NCBI GenBank assembly: GCA_003049465.1
Contig: PYSS01000022.1
Coordinates: 62,001 to 126,000, forward strand
Length of the DNA stretch: 64,000 bases
Source: Magnaporthiopsis rhizophila
Taxonomy: Eukaryota > Ascomycota > Sordariomycetes > Magnaporthales > Magnaporthaceae
Reading direction: 5' to 3'
Shown: in pieces, positions 26,801 through 38,610 of the stretch
Numbering within the stretch: the stretch's first letter is position 1
How the letters are laid out: every line of letters starts with the position of its first letter
Made by a program: the position numbers and the translations under genes
The notes under the pieces: generated by a model
What the model saw: only the letters and a program-made list of their open reading frames with translations
The model's database searches: none
What the model was told of the DNA's origin: nothing

Positions 26801-29520
26801 AAACCTGGAAATTATATTTCCAAAACACGGGCCATTTAACTATAAACTTAAGCTTAAACCAAAAATATAACTTAATTACCAAAAATTGTACCGGTTAAAC
26901 CCCAAACAGCAAAAATTATTATAAGGGCAATTTATAAAAAACCTACAAAAAGGTATTATCCAATTTTCGGATTTTCCAGTGGGATACGGAATTTTGTTCG
27001 TCCCAAAAAAAAATGGAGAAAAATGGATATATATCAATTATTATTTGCTAAATAAAATTATAATAAAAGATCGATATTTTTTATTTTTTATCGATAAATT
27101 ATAAAATAAATTTGGCAAGGTTAAATAATTTATAATTTTGGATTTACGCAAAATATACAGTTTGTTAAAGATTAAAAAAAAAGATAAATAAAAAATTGCT
27201 TTCCGAACTCGGTTAGGAATATATAAATTATTAATAATAACCTTCGGGCTTATTAATGCACCAGCCACCTTTCAAAAAATAATTAATTATATATTACAAA
27301 AATATTTAAATATTTGTGCATTTGTTTACCTAAATAATATTTTGGTTTTTTCGGAAATATTAAAAAAACACAAAAAATATATACACAAAATTTTGCAAAA
27401 ATTGCAAAATGCAAAATTTTTAATTAAACCCGAAAAATGTGCATGGCATATATAAAAAATTGTTTTTTTAAGGTATATAATTATACCGGGTTAAATATAA
27501 ATAAAACCCAAAAAGGTACAGGTTATAAAAAAATAACCCAAATTAACCAATATCAAAAAAGTATAAGGTTTTTTGGGTTTTTTGAACTTTTACCGATAAT
27601 TTATCCAGGATTTTAGCAAATTAGCCCTTTTATTTACAAATTTTACCAAAAATAACCACCAGTTTTATTAAGGAACGCAAAAATAAAAGGCTTTTAATTT
27701 GCTAAAAAAAGCCATAATATAAAAACCAGTATTAATTTTACCAAACCCAGATAAATTTTTTAAAATTAAAACTAACGTATCGGATTTTGCAATTAGGCAT
27801 AATTTAATTAAAAAAACGATAATAAAAGGTTGCACCCCTACATTTTCCTATTATATAAATTTAATAAACCAAAATTAAATTACCCGATTTATAATAAAAA
27901 ATTTATAATTATTATTTAAATATTAAAAAAATAAAAAGTATACCTATACCAGGCAAACCACCAGATTATGGTTTATACGGATCACAAAAATTTTATACAT
28001 TTTATTATTTACTAAATGCTAAACAAACGATAAATCCAATAAAATTAGTTTCTCCAGGATTATAATTTACGGATTAAATATAAAAAAGGTTCGAAAAACG
28101 GATAAGCAAATGCCTTAAATTGCCAATCGGATCACAAAAATAAGGTGCCGCTAAAAATGCACACAATTTTAGCACAAAAACCAAATAAATTTTTGGTTCC
28201 AGCATAATAGATATTAGCAAAAACCGTACTTTAAAAAAATAAACCCCCGAAAAAATTCAACAAATTTATAACCAAATGGCTTATAATTACCAAAAAATAA
28301 CCAAAATTTGGAAAAAATTGCAGCAGCACCACAGGTTTAAAAAAACCCAAACTATAGTTCGGGAAATAATAAAAAAGTGCGAAAATTACGCCAAAAATAA
28401 GGCCAGCAGGCACAAACCTTACGGATTATTTTAACTTTTATTAATGCTTAATAAAATATGGCAAAAAATTATAATAAACTTTATAATTAAGCTTTTTAAA
28501 TTAAAAAAGCCCCTAATAAATATCCAGTATAATAATATCCTAATAATAATAAACAGGTTTACTAAATATGCTTTATTTTTATTTATAAAAAAAGCAGTAA
28601 TGCTACAAAACTAATATATATTTTTATTAAAAATGTGATATTAAAGCACAAAATGCCCGATAAATTAATTATAAATCGAAACCAATTATTTATAAGCAAA
28701 TTTTGGAAAATTTTAACAGCCAAACTCGAAATAAAGCACGTATTATTAATAACCTATCATTTTGAAACAAATAAACAAACAAAATGGATAAATCAAACTA
28801 TAAAGCAGTATTTATACTATTATATTAATTATAAACAAATTAACTGGGTATAATTATTCCTTATAGCCCAGTTTGCTTATAACAGCTTAATATACAAAAA
28901 TACAAAAATTACCCCATTTTTTGCAAATTATAAATTTATATTTATAATATATAAAAAATCCAAAACAAAAAAAACGCTTCAGTAACGGAAATATAAATTA
29001 CCAAAATAACCAAACTATACAAATACCTGCAAAAAAAGCTCGAAAAGCTTCGAAAATGCATATCCACCCAAACAAATAAAAAAAAGCTCGAAAAACCGAT
29101 TTTTAAAAAAAAGGATAGCATTTATTTTTTGCGCCGCAATATCAAAATAAAACGGCCAAATAATAAATTGGATTACAAAAAATTCGGACCGTTTAAAATC
29201 AAAAGGGTAATTTTGCCAGTTAATTACAAATTTTAATTATCGCTAACCATAAAAATCCACCTTATTTTTTATATTTCCTTATTAAAACCGGCATTATCTG
29301 GTTTAAGAAGCACAAAATTAATAAAAATCGACCCGGATTAAAAATAAAAAATTAAAAAGGTCCTTAATAATAAAATATATTATTATAAACAGTGGTATTT
29401 GGTTAAATAGGCAGGGTACAGATATAAATATAATATATAGGAAAAAAAAACAAACCTTATAAATTGCCAGAAGGCTTTACGGGAGTATCGGCAAGGGCAA
29501 TTATAAAAAGGTTAATAAAT
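23870..29520 (+). pseudogene. Degenerate gag-pol of element D
   Basis: The gag start is still an ATG at 23870, with 78 codons open before the first stop; the F-T-KYKNYFKFYQ stretch is the typical retrotransposon gag core. A zinc knuckle lies around 24738..24780, with its His changed. RT spans about 26980..27500, with YLNN for YxDD at 27327..27338. An integrase fragment is open at 28635..28853 (retaining KLFISKFWK). A chromodomain lies near 29395..29465, with the Trp codon changed to a stop. Damage is dominated by CAA/CAG to TAA/TAG, TGG to TAG/TAA and Asp to Asn, all C-to-T or G-to-A. Clearly non-functional. Confidence 0.9.
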
Positions 29521-30350
29521 AAAAAAAAAAAACTCAACCCGACAGCGCACCGCCGCAACAGCAAAATATTGTTATATTAAAAATTGCACTGGAAAACAAA
29601 CCCAGAACCTTTTAATAAAAATCGAAATGCACTATTATTACGCTATACAACCTAAAAAAATTATTAAAAACTATCAACTTACTCGATTAAAAAAAGGCAA
29701 ACAGGTTAAAATCCGGATTAACCCCGAGCCCGTTCCAACCAGGAGGTAAAAAAGGGAAATTGGGGACCAGCAGATCTAAAGGCGCAGCAGGGGCCTACGC
29801 GGCCGCCTTTTCGGCCTTTTTTTGCTCAACCCGCTCCAATTCCTTCACAGCATTAATTTTATAACAAATTGCACGCATTTTTTTTTAAACCATATTTTTT
29901 TCTGTTTCCGAAAGCATTTAACTTTTATATCGGCAAAACGATACTTTTTTTTAGCAGCCTCCAATTTGGATTTAAATTTAAAATACTAATAATTAAACTT
30001 TTGAAACCGCTTCCAAAAAGAACCCAACATATTGCACCAAAATCGCTTTTGGCGGATATATTTAATATAACAGGACAAGTTTCGAAAAAAAACCTTATAA
30101 CAAATGCGGCCCTAGGTTTTACAAAAAAAATAAAAGGGTATATTAAGGGGGTTTTCGAAAAAAACGGAAAAAAATTTGTTACGGCGAACCGAAAATAAAA
30201 CAAAGGTTTTTTATTTTTGCACCTGACCAAATATTTTGTTAAAAAAAAAGGGACAAAAGGTGGTAAAAAAAAGAGGTATTTACCACTAATAAAAGGATAA
30301 AACTGTAGGGTTTTTGGCCAAAAGGATTTGGCCTAAAAGGGGAAACCTGG

Positions 30351-30867
30351 TATTACGATTATAACTGGCAAAAGGCGAAAAGGCTAGGGTTAAAACCCCA
30401 ACGGAATACTTTTATCCCGCAATTATGCAAGCTATAGGCCGAATAACTAAGGTTAAAAAGAAGTTATATAATTAGGCATTTATTTAAGCACGGGTAATAT
30501 AATTAATATATTTGTTATGTAACATAACAAATATAGCAAACATAGCATAATAATATATTCGCTATACGATATAACAAATATAGCACGGTAATATGTTCGT
30601 TATATAATATAGCAAATATAATACGGATATGGTAAAGGAAATTATGGGTATATAAGGGAGGATTCCTATTGTGCTAAATAGTTTTTAACTAAAGCCTCGG
30701 TATCAGTTAACCTAAATTAGCTCCAAAGCAATCTTTTAGGCAAGCAAAATACAGATAACTGTTTTACCAAACCCCCAAATCACGTGCAAGGCAACCTTGC
30801 ACCCCAGTACTGCTCAACACCGCCCTTAGGTGCCTTACCCTAGGAGCAGAAGGCCTGTGATTATAAT
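30351..30867 (+). repeat. 3' LTR of element D
   Basis: Starts TATTACGATT (altered TGTTACGACC) and ends TATAATA, followed by the ATTAT duplication. Contains a perfect 8-bp inverted repeat with a CAA loop at 30784..30802. Confidence 0.9.
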
Positions 30868-33800
30868 AATTATGTGCATTTTTCGGGCTTAATTAAAAGC
30901 TTTGTATTTTGCAATTTTTGCAAAACTTTATATATATATTTTTTGTATTTTTTTAATATTTTTAAAAAAAATTAGGATATTATTCAGGTAAATAAATGCA
31001 CAAATATTTAAGCATTTTTGTAATATATGGTTAATTATTTATTAAAATGTGGCTGGTACATTAATAAACCCAAAAATTATTACCAGTAATTTGTATATTT
31101 CTAACCGGATTTAAAAAGCGGTTTTTTATTTATTTTTTCCTTAATTTTTAATAAGTTATATATTTTGTATAAATTTAAAACTGTAAACCATTTGGCTTTG
31201 CTAAATTTATTTTGTAATTTATCGATAAAAAGCAAAAAATATCGGTCTTTTATCGTAATTTTGTTTAGCAAATAATAATCGATATATATTTGTTTTTTTC
31301 TATTTTTTTTGGGAATAAATAATATTTTGTATTTTATAAAGAAATCCGAAAATCGAATAATGCTTTATTCCAGGTTTTCCGCAAATTATTTTTGCAATAG
31401 CTTTTGCTATTTGGGGTTTAACCGGTACAATTTTTGATAATTAAATTATATTCCTAATTTAAATTTGATTTTGTAATTGAATGGTTTATATTTCGAAAGC
31501 CCTATTCCCAAATTTTTCTGGAATAATCTCCAATACCGATGGTATTTTTCAGGAACATTTTTTAGGTGCTGGTGTACCTGTTTATTAGGCTAATTATAAT
31601 CCTGGTTATAATTTTTTATTATTTCCGTTTTTTGGTTATATTTTTTTTTATAGCCTGTTTTTTATCCTTGGGATTTTTTGTTATTAAAACTAATATTACC
31701 TGATAAGTGCAAATCCGTCGGTATAATTTGCCAGGGTTAATTACCAAATCCTATTATTATTATAGCAATCCTGTCTGGCTTTTATTTTTTATGGTTCGGG
31801 GCCCGTAATTATTGGGCTTTTTTATTTCCCGATAATACTTTCCTTTATTAAATTTCCTCCGAAACCCAATTTATTAGGGAATTAAATTCCTTAAATTAGG
31901 AAAAATCCAAAATTAATTTTTTTTTTTTATATTTATAATATTCAAAATAATTTTTTAAATTTTCCTTATAATTTTGAACCTGAATCGATTTATTTTTGAG
32001 TTAATTATTTTACCGTTATAAATAACTGATTTTTTTTCCACAGTTCCAAAATTGTATGGCTGTTATTTTTGTTATATCGGTATGCTATATTTTATTACCG
32101 TTCCTAATATAATATAATTTTTATTAAATTTGCAATTAATTATTATTATTAACTGTTATTTTTGTTATTTAACCGTTTTTCTAATATAAAATGGATAATT
32201 TGCTATAATTTTTGTTAGGATCCTTTTGATTTATTTTTTTTTTTGTTTATACCGAGCCCTTATTCCGGTAAAATACCCTAATTTTTTGGTTTGTACTGGT
32301 GGCCGGGATAAAGCTGTTTAATTTGCCAATTTCTGGCCTTTTTTTTAGTATGGCATTTGCATTTCGGTTTTTGGCAAACGTAATATAACAATAACCCTGC
32401 TATACATATTATAAAATAATAGGGTGCTAAAATAAATATTACTATTTTTTTAATACGGTTGCAGAATATGATTTGTTATTTAGGCAATTATTATTTTTGT
32501 TTTAGCAAACCTCGAGATTTTTTGCCGTTTTTTATTGGAATTAATCGTTTTTCAGCTTTTTGGGTAAATAATTATTATAATCGTAATACAAATATTTTGC
32601 CCAAAAAATTCCTGCATGCCTTTTGCCATTTACCGCCAAATTTTTATAATCCTTGCTAATTATATAATTTTATTAGTATAGGAATAAATCATTTTCCTAA
32701 TACTGTGCTTAATATATATTTTTTTATAATAAATAATAATTTGATTATTTTGGCCCTAATTTAGGCACCGATCGTTATTTTTTATTACGGGCATTTTGTG
32801 GTATAATTTGCAATTTTCAAATTTTTCCGGATTATTAGGCCATATTTTAAATAATAAATATATTGGCACTTTATAAATATAGGTGTAAATTTTTTGGTGG
32901 AATGCTTTATTTTTGTTATTAACCATAATATATGTTTTTTTTTTACCCGTTATTTCCGTACTTTATTTTTTGTATTTTTTGGGGTTTTTTTTTGCGGATG
33001 CCCAAAATTTGCCCAGCTTAAAACCTTTATTGTTCGGCCCTTTGGTTAAATGCATTTGGCCAAGCGGTTTTTAATCGAGATTTTTTTTACCGTTCTTAAC
33101 CGATATATTTAATATTTCGTTTTGGATCGATAGGCCCCTAAATATTGCCAGGATTTGTTAAAAAATATATTGTTTTTTTTGTAAAATTTTAGGATTATTA
33201 TTAAGGATAGTTTTTTGCATTTTTTATTTTTTTAATTTTTCGAATTCGGTTATTATGGGTATTTTATTTAATTTATCGATTTGTTGGGTAATAGCCAAAT
33301 ATTATTAAGGGTACTAATTTAATCCGTTTTTATTTAATTTATATATAAAATATTTATTATTAAAATAATAAATTTAGCTAAATAAAGCTTTTAAATATAA
33401 AGCTTTTTTCTGGTCCGTGTATTAGGTAATTGCAAATTATTTTTGGGGATAATCCTTTTTAATATATCCTTATTATTTATATTTAAAATATTTTTCGTTT
33501 TTAGTATTTTGCTATTTAATATATTTTTGTTTTTTGTGCTGCTTTTTTTATTATTAAGGGTATATAATTTTTATAAACAAATTTATAAATTTCGAATACA
33601 TTTTATGCATAATAAATTATTATTATTTGGCTTTTTTTTGGTTTATTTTATTATTTTATTATATTGGTTAAAATTATTAAACCTTTTTTTCCAGGTATTA
33701 TTTATATAATTTATTATTAATATAAACAATTTTGGTAATATAATTAACAAAATTTTTGGGCTTTTTTTTGGCCAATTTATTTTTTATATTATTTTTTAAT

Positions 33801-34407
33801 TTTTGGTAAAATTAAAATATTTTGGTATTTTTTGTCCAGTTAAATTTATTAATAAATTGCTGGAATTTGGCGGTGTAAATGGATATTGGGCCTTTTTGGC
33901 GCAGCTAAAGTAATTTTTTTTCGGTTATTTGTTTTTTATCCATCTATCCGAATATTTTGGCAATTTTTTGCTAAACTTTTCAAAATTCGCGAAAATCAGT
34001 TTAATAAATTTGCTCGATTTATTATTTTCTTTAAAATAATTAGCCTATACAGGCTTGAACCAGTTCTTAATTTTGCTGTTAAAATAAATAGCAGTATAAG
34101 TTATTTTTTGGTAATTATTTTGGAAATTATCCTGATAAAACTTAAAATAACTTTTGTATTTTGTAAAAAAGGTTTTAAATTTGCCTTTTTTCCCGTTATA
34201 TTTATTTGGAATAAGGAATTTATAAATAAAAATAGTTTTGGGCTATTTTTTAAATTTTTCGAATTTTTCGATAAAGGTTTTTAAAGCTAAAGCAGGATTA
34301 TTATAATCCGTATTATCGATAATAACGATTTTAATTTTTTTGGTTACAATTGTTATAATTATTATTGCTCGTTATTTTCGGTAAATATTAAACAGGATCA
34401 ATTAAAA

Positions 34408-34873
34408 TATTATAATTACAGGTTTTTTGCTTTTGAAATAGGGCATTTAAGGGCGGTATTAAACAGTACTGAACTGTAAGGTTGCTTTGCACAAGGTTTG
34501 GGGGTTTTAATAAAACAATTATTTGTTATTGTTTGCCCAAAAAGGTATTTTGGAGCTAATTTAGGTTAACTAATACCAAAACTTCAATTAAAATCTAACT
34601 AATACAATAAAAAACCCTTCCTTATATACCTAAAACTTCCTTATTATGCCCGTGCTATATTTGCTATGTTTATAACAAACATATTACTGTGCTATGTTTG
34701 CTATATTCGTAATAAACATATTATTTGTGCTTAGGTAAATGCCTAATCACGTAATTTCCTGTGCCAGTTTGGCCTTAGTCATTCGGCCCTTGGCTTTTAT
34801 GATTGCGGGGTAAGGGCGTCCCGCTGGGGTTTAGCCCCAGCCCCTCTGTCCCCTGCCTGCTGTGGTTGTAACA
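34408..34873 (-). repeat. 5' LTR of element E, antisense
   Basis: On the plus strand it begins TATTATAATT and ends GTTGTAACA, the reverse complement of an LTR starting TGTTACAACC. It is preceded on the plus strand by the reverse complement of the shared junction (GGATCAATTAAAA). The hairpin pair GCTGGGG/CCCCAGC lies near 34820..34845. It matches the A/D LTR family. Confidence 0.88.
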
Positions 34874-35201
34874 GATACGTCAGGCCCCGAAAGTGTCAAA
34901 AGTGTCGGTTAACACCTTTGATACCTAAAGGGGCAGATATATCGATAATATTACTAAACACCGCGTGTAAGTCAGACAGGTATAAAAAGGAAGGATCTCT
35001 TACCGTTTAATGGTAGTTTTAACTGAGGCTTCGGTATTAGTCAACCTAAGTTAGTTTCAAAATATTCCTTTGGGCAAGCAGAAACAGACAACGTTCCTAC
35101 CAGACCCCAGGTTACGTGCAAGGCGACCTTGCAAGATCAGTATTGCTCGACACCGCCCCTAGGTGCCCTACCCTAGGAGCAGAAGGCCTGTGACTGTAAC
35201 A
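34874..35201 (+). repeat. LTR F: right part of an older A/D-family LTR, lightly mutated
   Basis: It ends GGAGCAGAAGGCCTGTGA then CTGTAACA, like the A and D LTRs, and has the hairpin TGCAAGG-CGA-CCTTGCA at 35117..35133. It begins exactly at the end of E, so E is taken to have inserted into it; its left part would be outside the window. It is not followed by the gag junction, so it is a solo LTR or a 3' LTR. Its first 150 bp differ from the other copies, and it is much less RIP-mutated than they are. Confidence 0.75.
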
Positions 35202-37984
35202 CGCTTATAAAACCCTTAATTATCGCTTTAGCCACCGAGCCGGGCAATATCGCAATATAACCTTTGAAATGCAGCTTATGGGCCTGGCCAAATACTTGTT
35301 TAATATAATTAACTATTTATTTTTGTATAAAGGCGGTTATGGGCCTTTTACCGAAAATAACGAAATAATGCTAAATTAACTGCACAGTTATGCAAAGGGT
35401 TTCACACTTTCCATTTAGCAATTTATAAAAAACAAACTAAAGCTGCCTTTTTAGATACAAAGTATCCAATAAGCAAATAAAAATGCTATAATGGTTATAA
35501 CCCGTAATTTTTTATCCAGGGTTATACAAAAATCCGATACAATCGTTAATCATATTATAAAGGATATTAAGGATAGGAAAATGCCAGTTAGGATCGGCAA
35601 TCAAGGAGGCCCTACAGAAAAGTTAAGCAAATTTTTCGAATAAACGGCTTTATAATCCAGCTTATAATATATGCCTTTATTACTAACGCTTTAAAAGCCG
35701 AATCCAGATTACCGTTAATAAAGCTAAACGCCCGCAGTACTATAATATGCTATTTATGCACAATAAAACCCTTATAAAACATAAAAATATCTTTTTAAAT
35801 TTTAAAAAGCTGTTCCTATCACAAACCGAATTACAATCAGCAACGCTATAGGGTTTAGATAGGTCCGGGTAAAGCTACTATCCAACTGTATACATAAATA
35901 TAACGATTAACGAACAACAGTAAAATATAAATTGCGCTCAAATATACATACCGCCGGTAGCACAGCGCACCCTGCTCGATTTTTTGGATCCATACCGATA
36001 ATAAAGCGATATTCGCGCAAAATTACCAATCAATTGCCAAAAAATTGCTTTTGGCGGCAAATTTGCAAAATAAAAAACTGCTGGCGGCAATACGTAACCG
36101 TATCGAAACGGAGCCTTCCTGGGTGCTTATCTTTAATAATACCGATAACCTTGGATTATTTGGCATAAATTAAAAAATACAGCCGCATCGAACGAAAACA
36201 GATTATGCACCAAAAAATTTGCGCCAATTTATCCCCCGGGGCCCTATCGGAACGATTTTATAAACAACCCGTAACAAAAGGATTACTGGCAGCCTTATTA
36301 TTGCCCGGCAAATAATCAACGTGGCGCGCATAAAAGCAAATAAAACAGTAAAAATGCTCGAAACGATAAAAACCCAAGCCATTAATAATACGGAGCGAAA
36401 CAACACCTTAATATTACTTACCAAACTCGACTGGCTCCTACTTGCAATTTCGCAGGCTACAATATACATACGGCAAATGCAAATACCGATCAAAAAATAT
36501 CTATCGAAACTAAAAGGAGGGAAAAAACAATAAAAGATTCTTTAAGTATCGGAACCTAACATTTATCGAAAATACAAAATATCCAACAGCATTTTGGAAA
36601 TATGAAGCATTTTTATCGAGCATATCCGACAAAAAAACGAAATAGCATACAATATTTTGCATTGTCACGGGACTAGACCAAGGTAGTACCCGTTACACCA
36701 AAGCAAAAGGGAACGTTGTCATATCCGGGGCTACAACACGCTTGGTTCTTATATAAGGGATCGTACCGTGACATGCATATTTTAGCATTTTTGAACAATC
36801 AAAATATTCCTAAGCAAATAATAAAAAAGGCGGCAAAATATTTCGAAAGCCGGTAAACATAATCAAATAAAAATAAGGATAATAGCAATAACAAGGACAA
36901 AAATGCTAAAAATACTATTATGCACTTTCGGGAATTTTCGTTTTTAAATTTACACGTATCCGATTAAAACTATACGTATAAAATGCATAAATTAGTGCAA
37001 AAAACTATTTAATACCGCTTATAAACAAAGAAGAACAAAACGCTTTTTACAAAAACAGCGCTTCATATTACCGATAATTTTTTTCCGGAAAAATTACGGA
37101 AATTTTGGGAGGAAACAGAAAATACTTTATATATATATAGCAAATGGGCAAATGGGCGAAATTGTATGGAAAAAAAAAGCGGCAACATTACTAATTCAAA
37201 TATCAAATTATTTATACAATTGCAAAAGGTGGAAAAAAAGGAGCCTGTTAATAAAACAGCGCACGGATTTCGAAAAAAAATACTTAATAACAAACATCCC
37301 GATACAATTTGGAGCATAACCTTATTTACAGCAATATATTACAATTAAAAAAAGTACAGCAAAACCGAAAAAATATTAATAGAAATACTAGTATTACAGC
37401 GGAATATACTCGGTAATAAACATCCTGATACAATCCAAAGCATAACAAACCTTACAGCAATATATCATAATTAAGAAAGGTATAACAAGGCAAAAAAAAA
37501 AAAAAAAAAAAAAAATACTGGCACTACGGCGGAACATATTTGGTAATAAGCATCCCGATACGATTTGGAGCATAGCGGATATCGTAATAATATATTATAA
37601 TAAAAAAAAATATAACGAAAACAAAAAAATATCGGTAAAAATATTAGTATTACGGCGGAATATGCTCGGTAATAAACATCCCGATACAATCTGGAGCATA
37701 GCAAACCTTACAACAATATACCACAGCCAAAAAAGGTACAACGAGGCAAAAAAAAAATGGAAATGAAAGTACTGGCATTACGGCGGGACGTGCTCGGCAA
37801 TAAGCATCCCGATTCAACCCGAAACATGCACAGCCTAACAATTACGTGGAATAGCCTGGGCCGGTACGATAAGGCATTGGCGTTAATAGATAACTGCGCC
37901 CGATTACAAAATCGCATTTTTGGTTCGAACCACCTTAACACGCAGGATTCTCTACATTTGTTAACTTCGTGGAGAAAAAATTAG
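35202..37984 (+). pseudogene. RIP-degraded NLR-type gene: NB-ARC NTPase with kinesin-light-chain-like TPR repeats
   Basis: Intact members are cytoplasmic STAND ATPases used in fungal non-self recognition. Pieced across frames, the remnant shows a Walker A box GPGKAT at 35862..35879. It also shows an uninterrupted 66-codon stretch at 35973..36170 (CSIFWIHTDN near its start, Walker B-like WVLIFNNTDNLGLFG at its end). An ARC-like segment at about 36410..36533 reads LLLAISQATIYIRQMQIPI. A winged-helix/linker region is split by a 111-bp insertion at 36663. Five TPR units carry NKHPDTIWSI-type cores near 37295, 37421, 37551, 37678 and 37805, about 42 codons apart. The last frame (37757..37984) is open and ends naturally. 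Stops, frameshifts and an expanded A-run (37493..37515) make it non-functional. The 5' limit and the N-terminal domain (35202..35750) are not identified. Confidence 0.82.
36663..36773. mobile_element. 111-bp element with 8-bp terminal inverted repeats and TGCAT target duplication
   Basis: Starts TGTCACGG and ends CCGTGACA, a perfect 8-bp inverted repeat. It is bounded by the direct repeat TGCAT at 36658..36662 and 36774..36778. It splits the winged-helix region of the NLR pseudogene, and the frame resumes after it. It is visibly less AT-rich than its surroundings. It contains CTTATATAAGGG near its right end, like an LTR promoter. TG...CA ends, 5-bp duplication and a TATA motif suggest a very small solo LTR (TRIM-like); a MITE is the alternative. 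It is too short to be a good RIP substrate, which would explain its preservation. Confidence 0.75.
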
Positions 37985-38430
37985 CAGAAGGCGGCATAAA
38001 GACTGGCAGCGGTAAATACAATTGGTTCCGTCACCGGCAGATTTTATAGTTCTTAGCCCGTAAATCCGCTAATCGACTTTTCCCCGCCAGCATTATGGCG
38101 CAATTGTTTACCTTGCAAATGGATAAGGCTCGCTGAACTACGCTCCAGTCACAGGCGAGGGCAGTCAGCATAAACCTAGTGGATTGCGAGCTAAATTGCT
38201 ACTGGTCGTTACGCTCCAACGTGTTTGGGTCGTGCTATTAGGGGAGCAGAAGCGCCAGTCGTTTCGTCCAGGGATGGTGCATATGGGTTGGGCACAAGTG
38301 GATGGCCGTTGGACGGTAGGTGAATGTCTGGCTGGAAGCAAAGAGGAGCAGAGGCGTCCGTTGTTGGAGGCGAAAACCTCCGTTTCCAGGCGCTTTGGAT
38401 CCCGTTTTATCAAAAAATCTCTACAAACTA
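37985..38430. other. Boundary between AT-rich RIP block and GC-balanced sequence
   Basis: Composition changes within about 150 bp after the NLR pseudogene stop (37982..37984). From about 38100 no stop-rich A/T pattern remains. No gene could be supported in this stretch; open frames on both strands look like chance. Confidence 0.6.
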
Positions 38431-38456
38431 AAACATGTGAGGGCCGACCTAGTACT
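38431..38456 (+). pseudogene. 5S rRNA fragment
   Basis: GTGAGGGCCGACCTAGTACT (38437..38456) equals positions 61..80 of the adjacent 5S gene with one mismatch, and the preceding bases also resemble it. It lies 35 bp upstream of the complete plus-strand copy. Too short to be functional. Confidence 0.55.
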
Positions 38457-38491
38457 ATAGCTTATAGGACCTGGGGACAGAGGTTTTTACC

Positions 38492-38610
38492 ACATACGAC
38501 CATACCCACTGGAATACACGGGATCCCGTCCGCTCTCCCCTAGTTAAACCAGTGAGGGCCGAACTAGTACTCAGGTGGGTGACCACTGGGGAATCCTCGG
38601 TGTTGTATGT
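38492..38610 (+). rRNA. 5S ribosomal RNA
   Basis: 119 nt starting ACATACGACCATACCCACTG and ending GTTGTATGT. The ends pair as helix I (ACATAC with GTATGT), and internal blocks such as GGGATCCCGTCCGCTCTCCC match fungal 5S rRNA. RNA polymerase III initiates from the internal control region; a T6 run at 38610..38615 is the terminator. This copy has the canonical 5' end and should be functional. Single dispersed 5S genes are usual in Pezizomycotina. Confidence 0.95.

Larger units (their letters stand above)
23310..30867 (+). mobile_element. Element D: full-length 7.6-kb Ty3/gypsy chromovirus inside E
   Basis: LTRs at 23310..23818 (509 bp) and 30351..30867 (517 bp) flank 6.5 kb of internal sequence. 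The direct duplication ATTAT lies at 23305..23309 and 30868..30872, and E resumes exactly on the far side. D is the closest relative of A in LTR and pol sequence. The polypurine tract AAAAGGGGAAA just before 30351 is the best preserved of the set. Coding sequence is destroyed. Confidence 0.93.
21069..34873 (-). mobile_element. Element E: antisense Ty3/gypsy element interrupted by D and by A
   Basis: Read right to left, E has its 5' LTR at 34408..34873 and gag to mid-RT at 34407..30873. After the D insertion it has RT/RNase H, integrase, chromodomain and tail at 23309..21069. It stops abruptly in the tail at 21069, exactly against A's 3' LTR end. So A most likely inserted there and the remaining 3' end of E lies left of the window. 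Antisense RT motif YLNN is near 30980..30991, gag core around 33900..34300. Its 5' two thirds resembles A/D while integrase onward resembles B/C, which suggests a recombinant. Heavily RIP-mutated. Confidence 0.85.

Noticed and set aside
33443..34284. Plus-strand hydrophobic frames of 88 and 132 codons
   Set aside because: They are the antisense of element E's gag; runs of Phe/Leu/Ile come from reading A-rich coding strand backwards.
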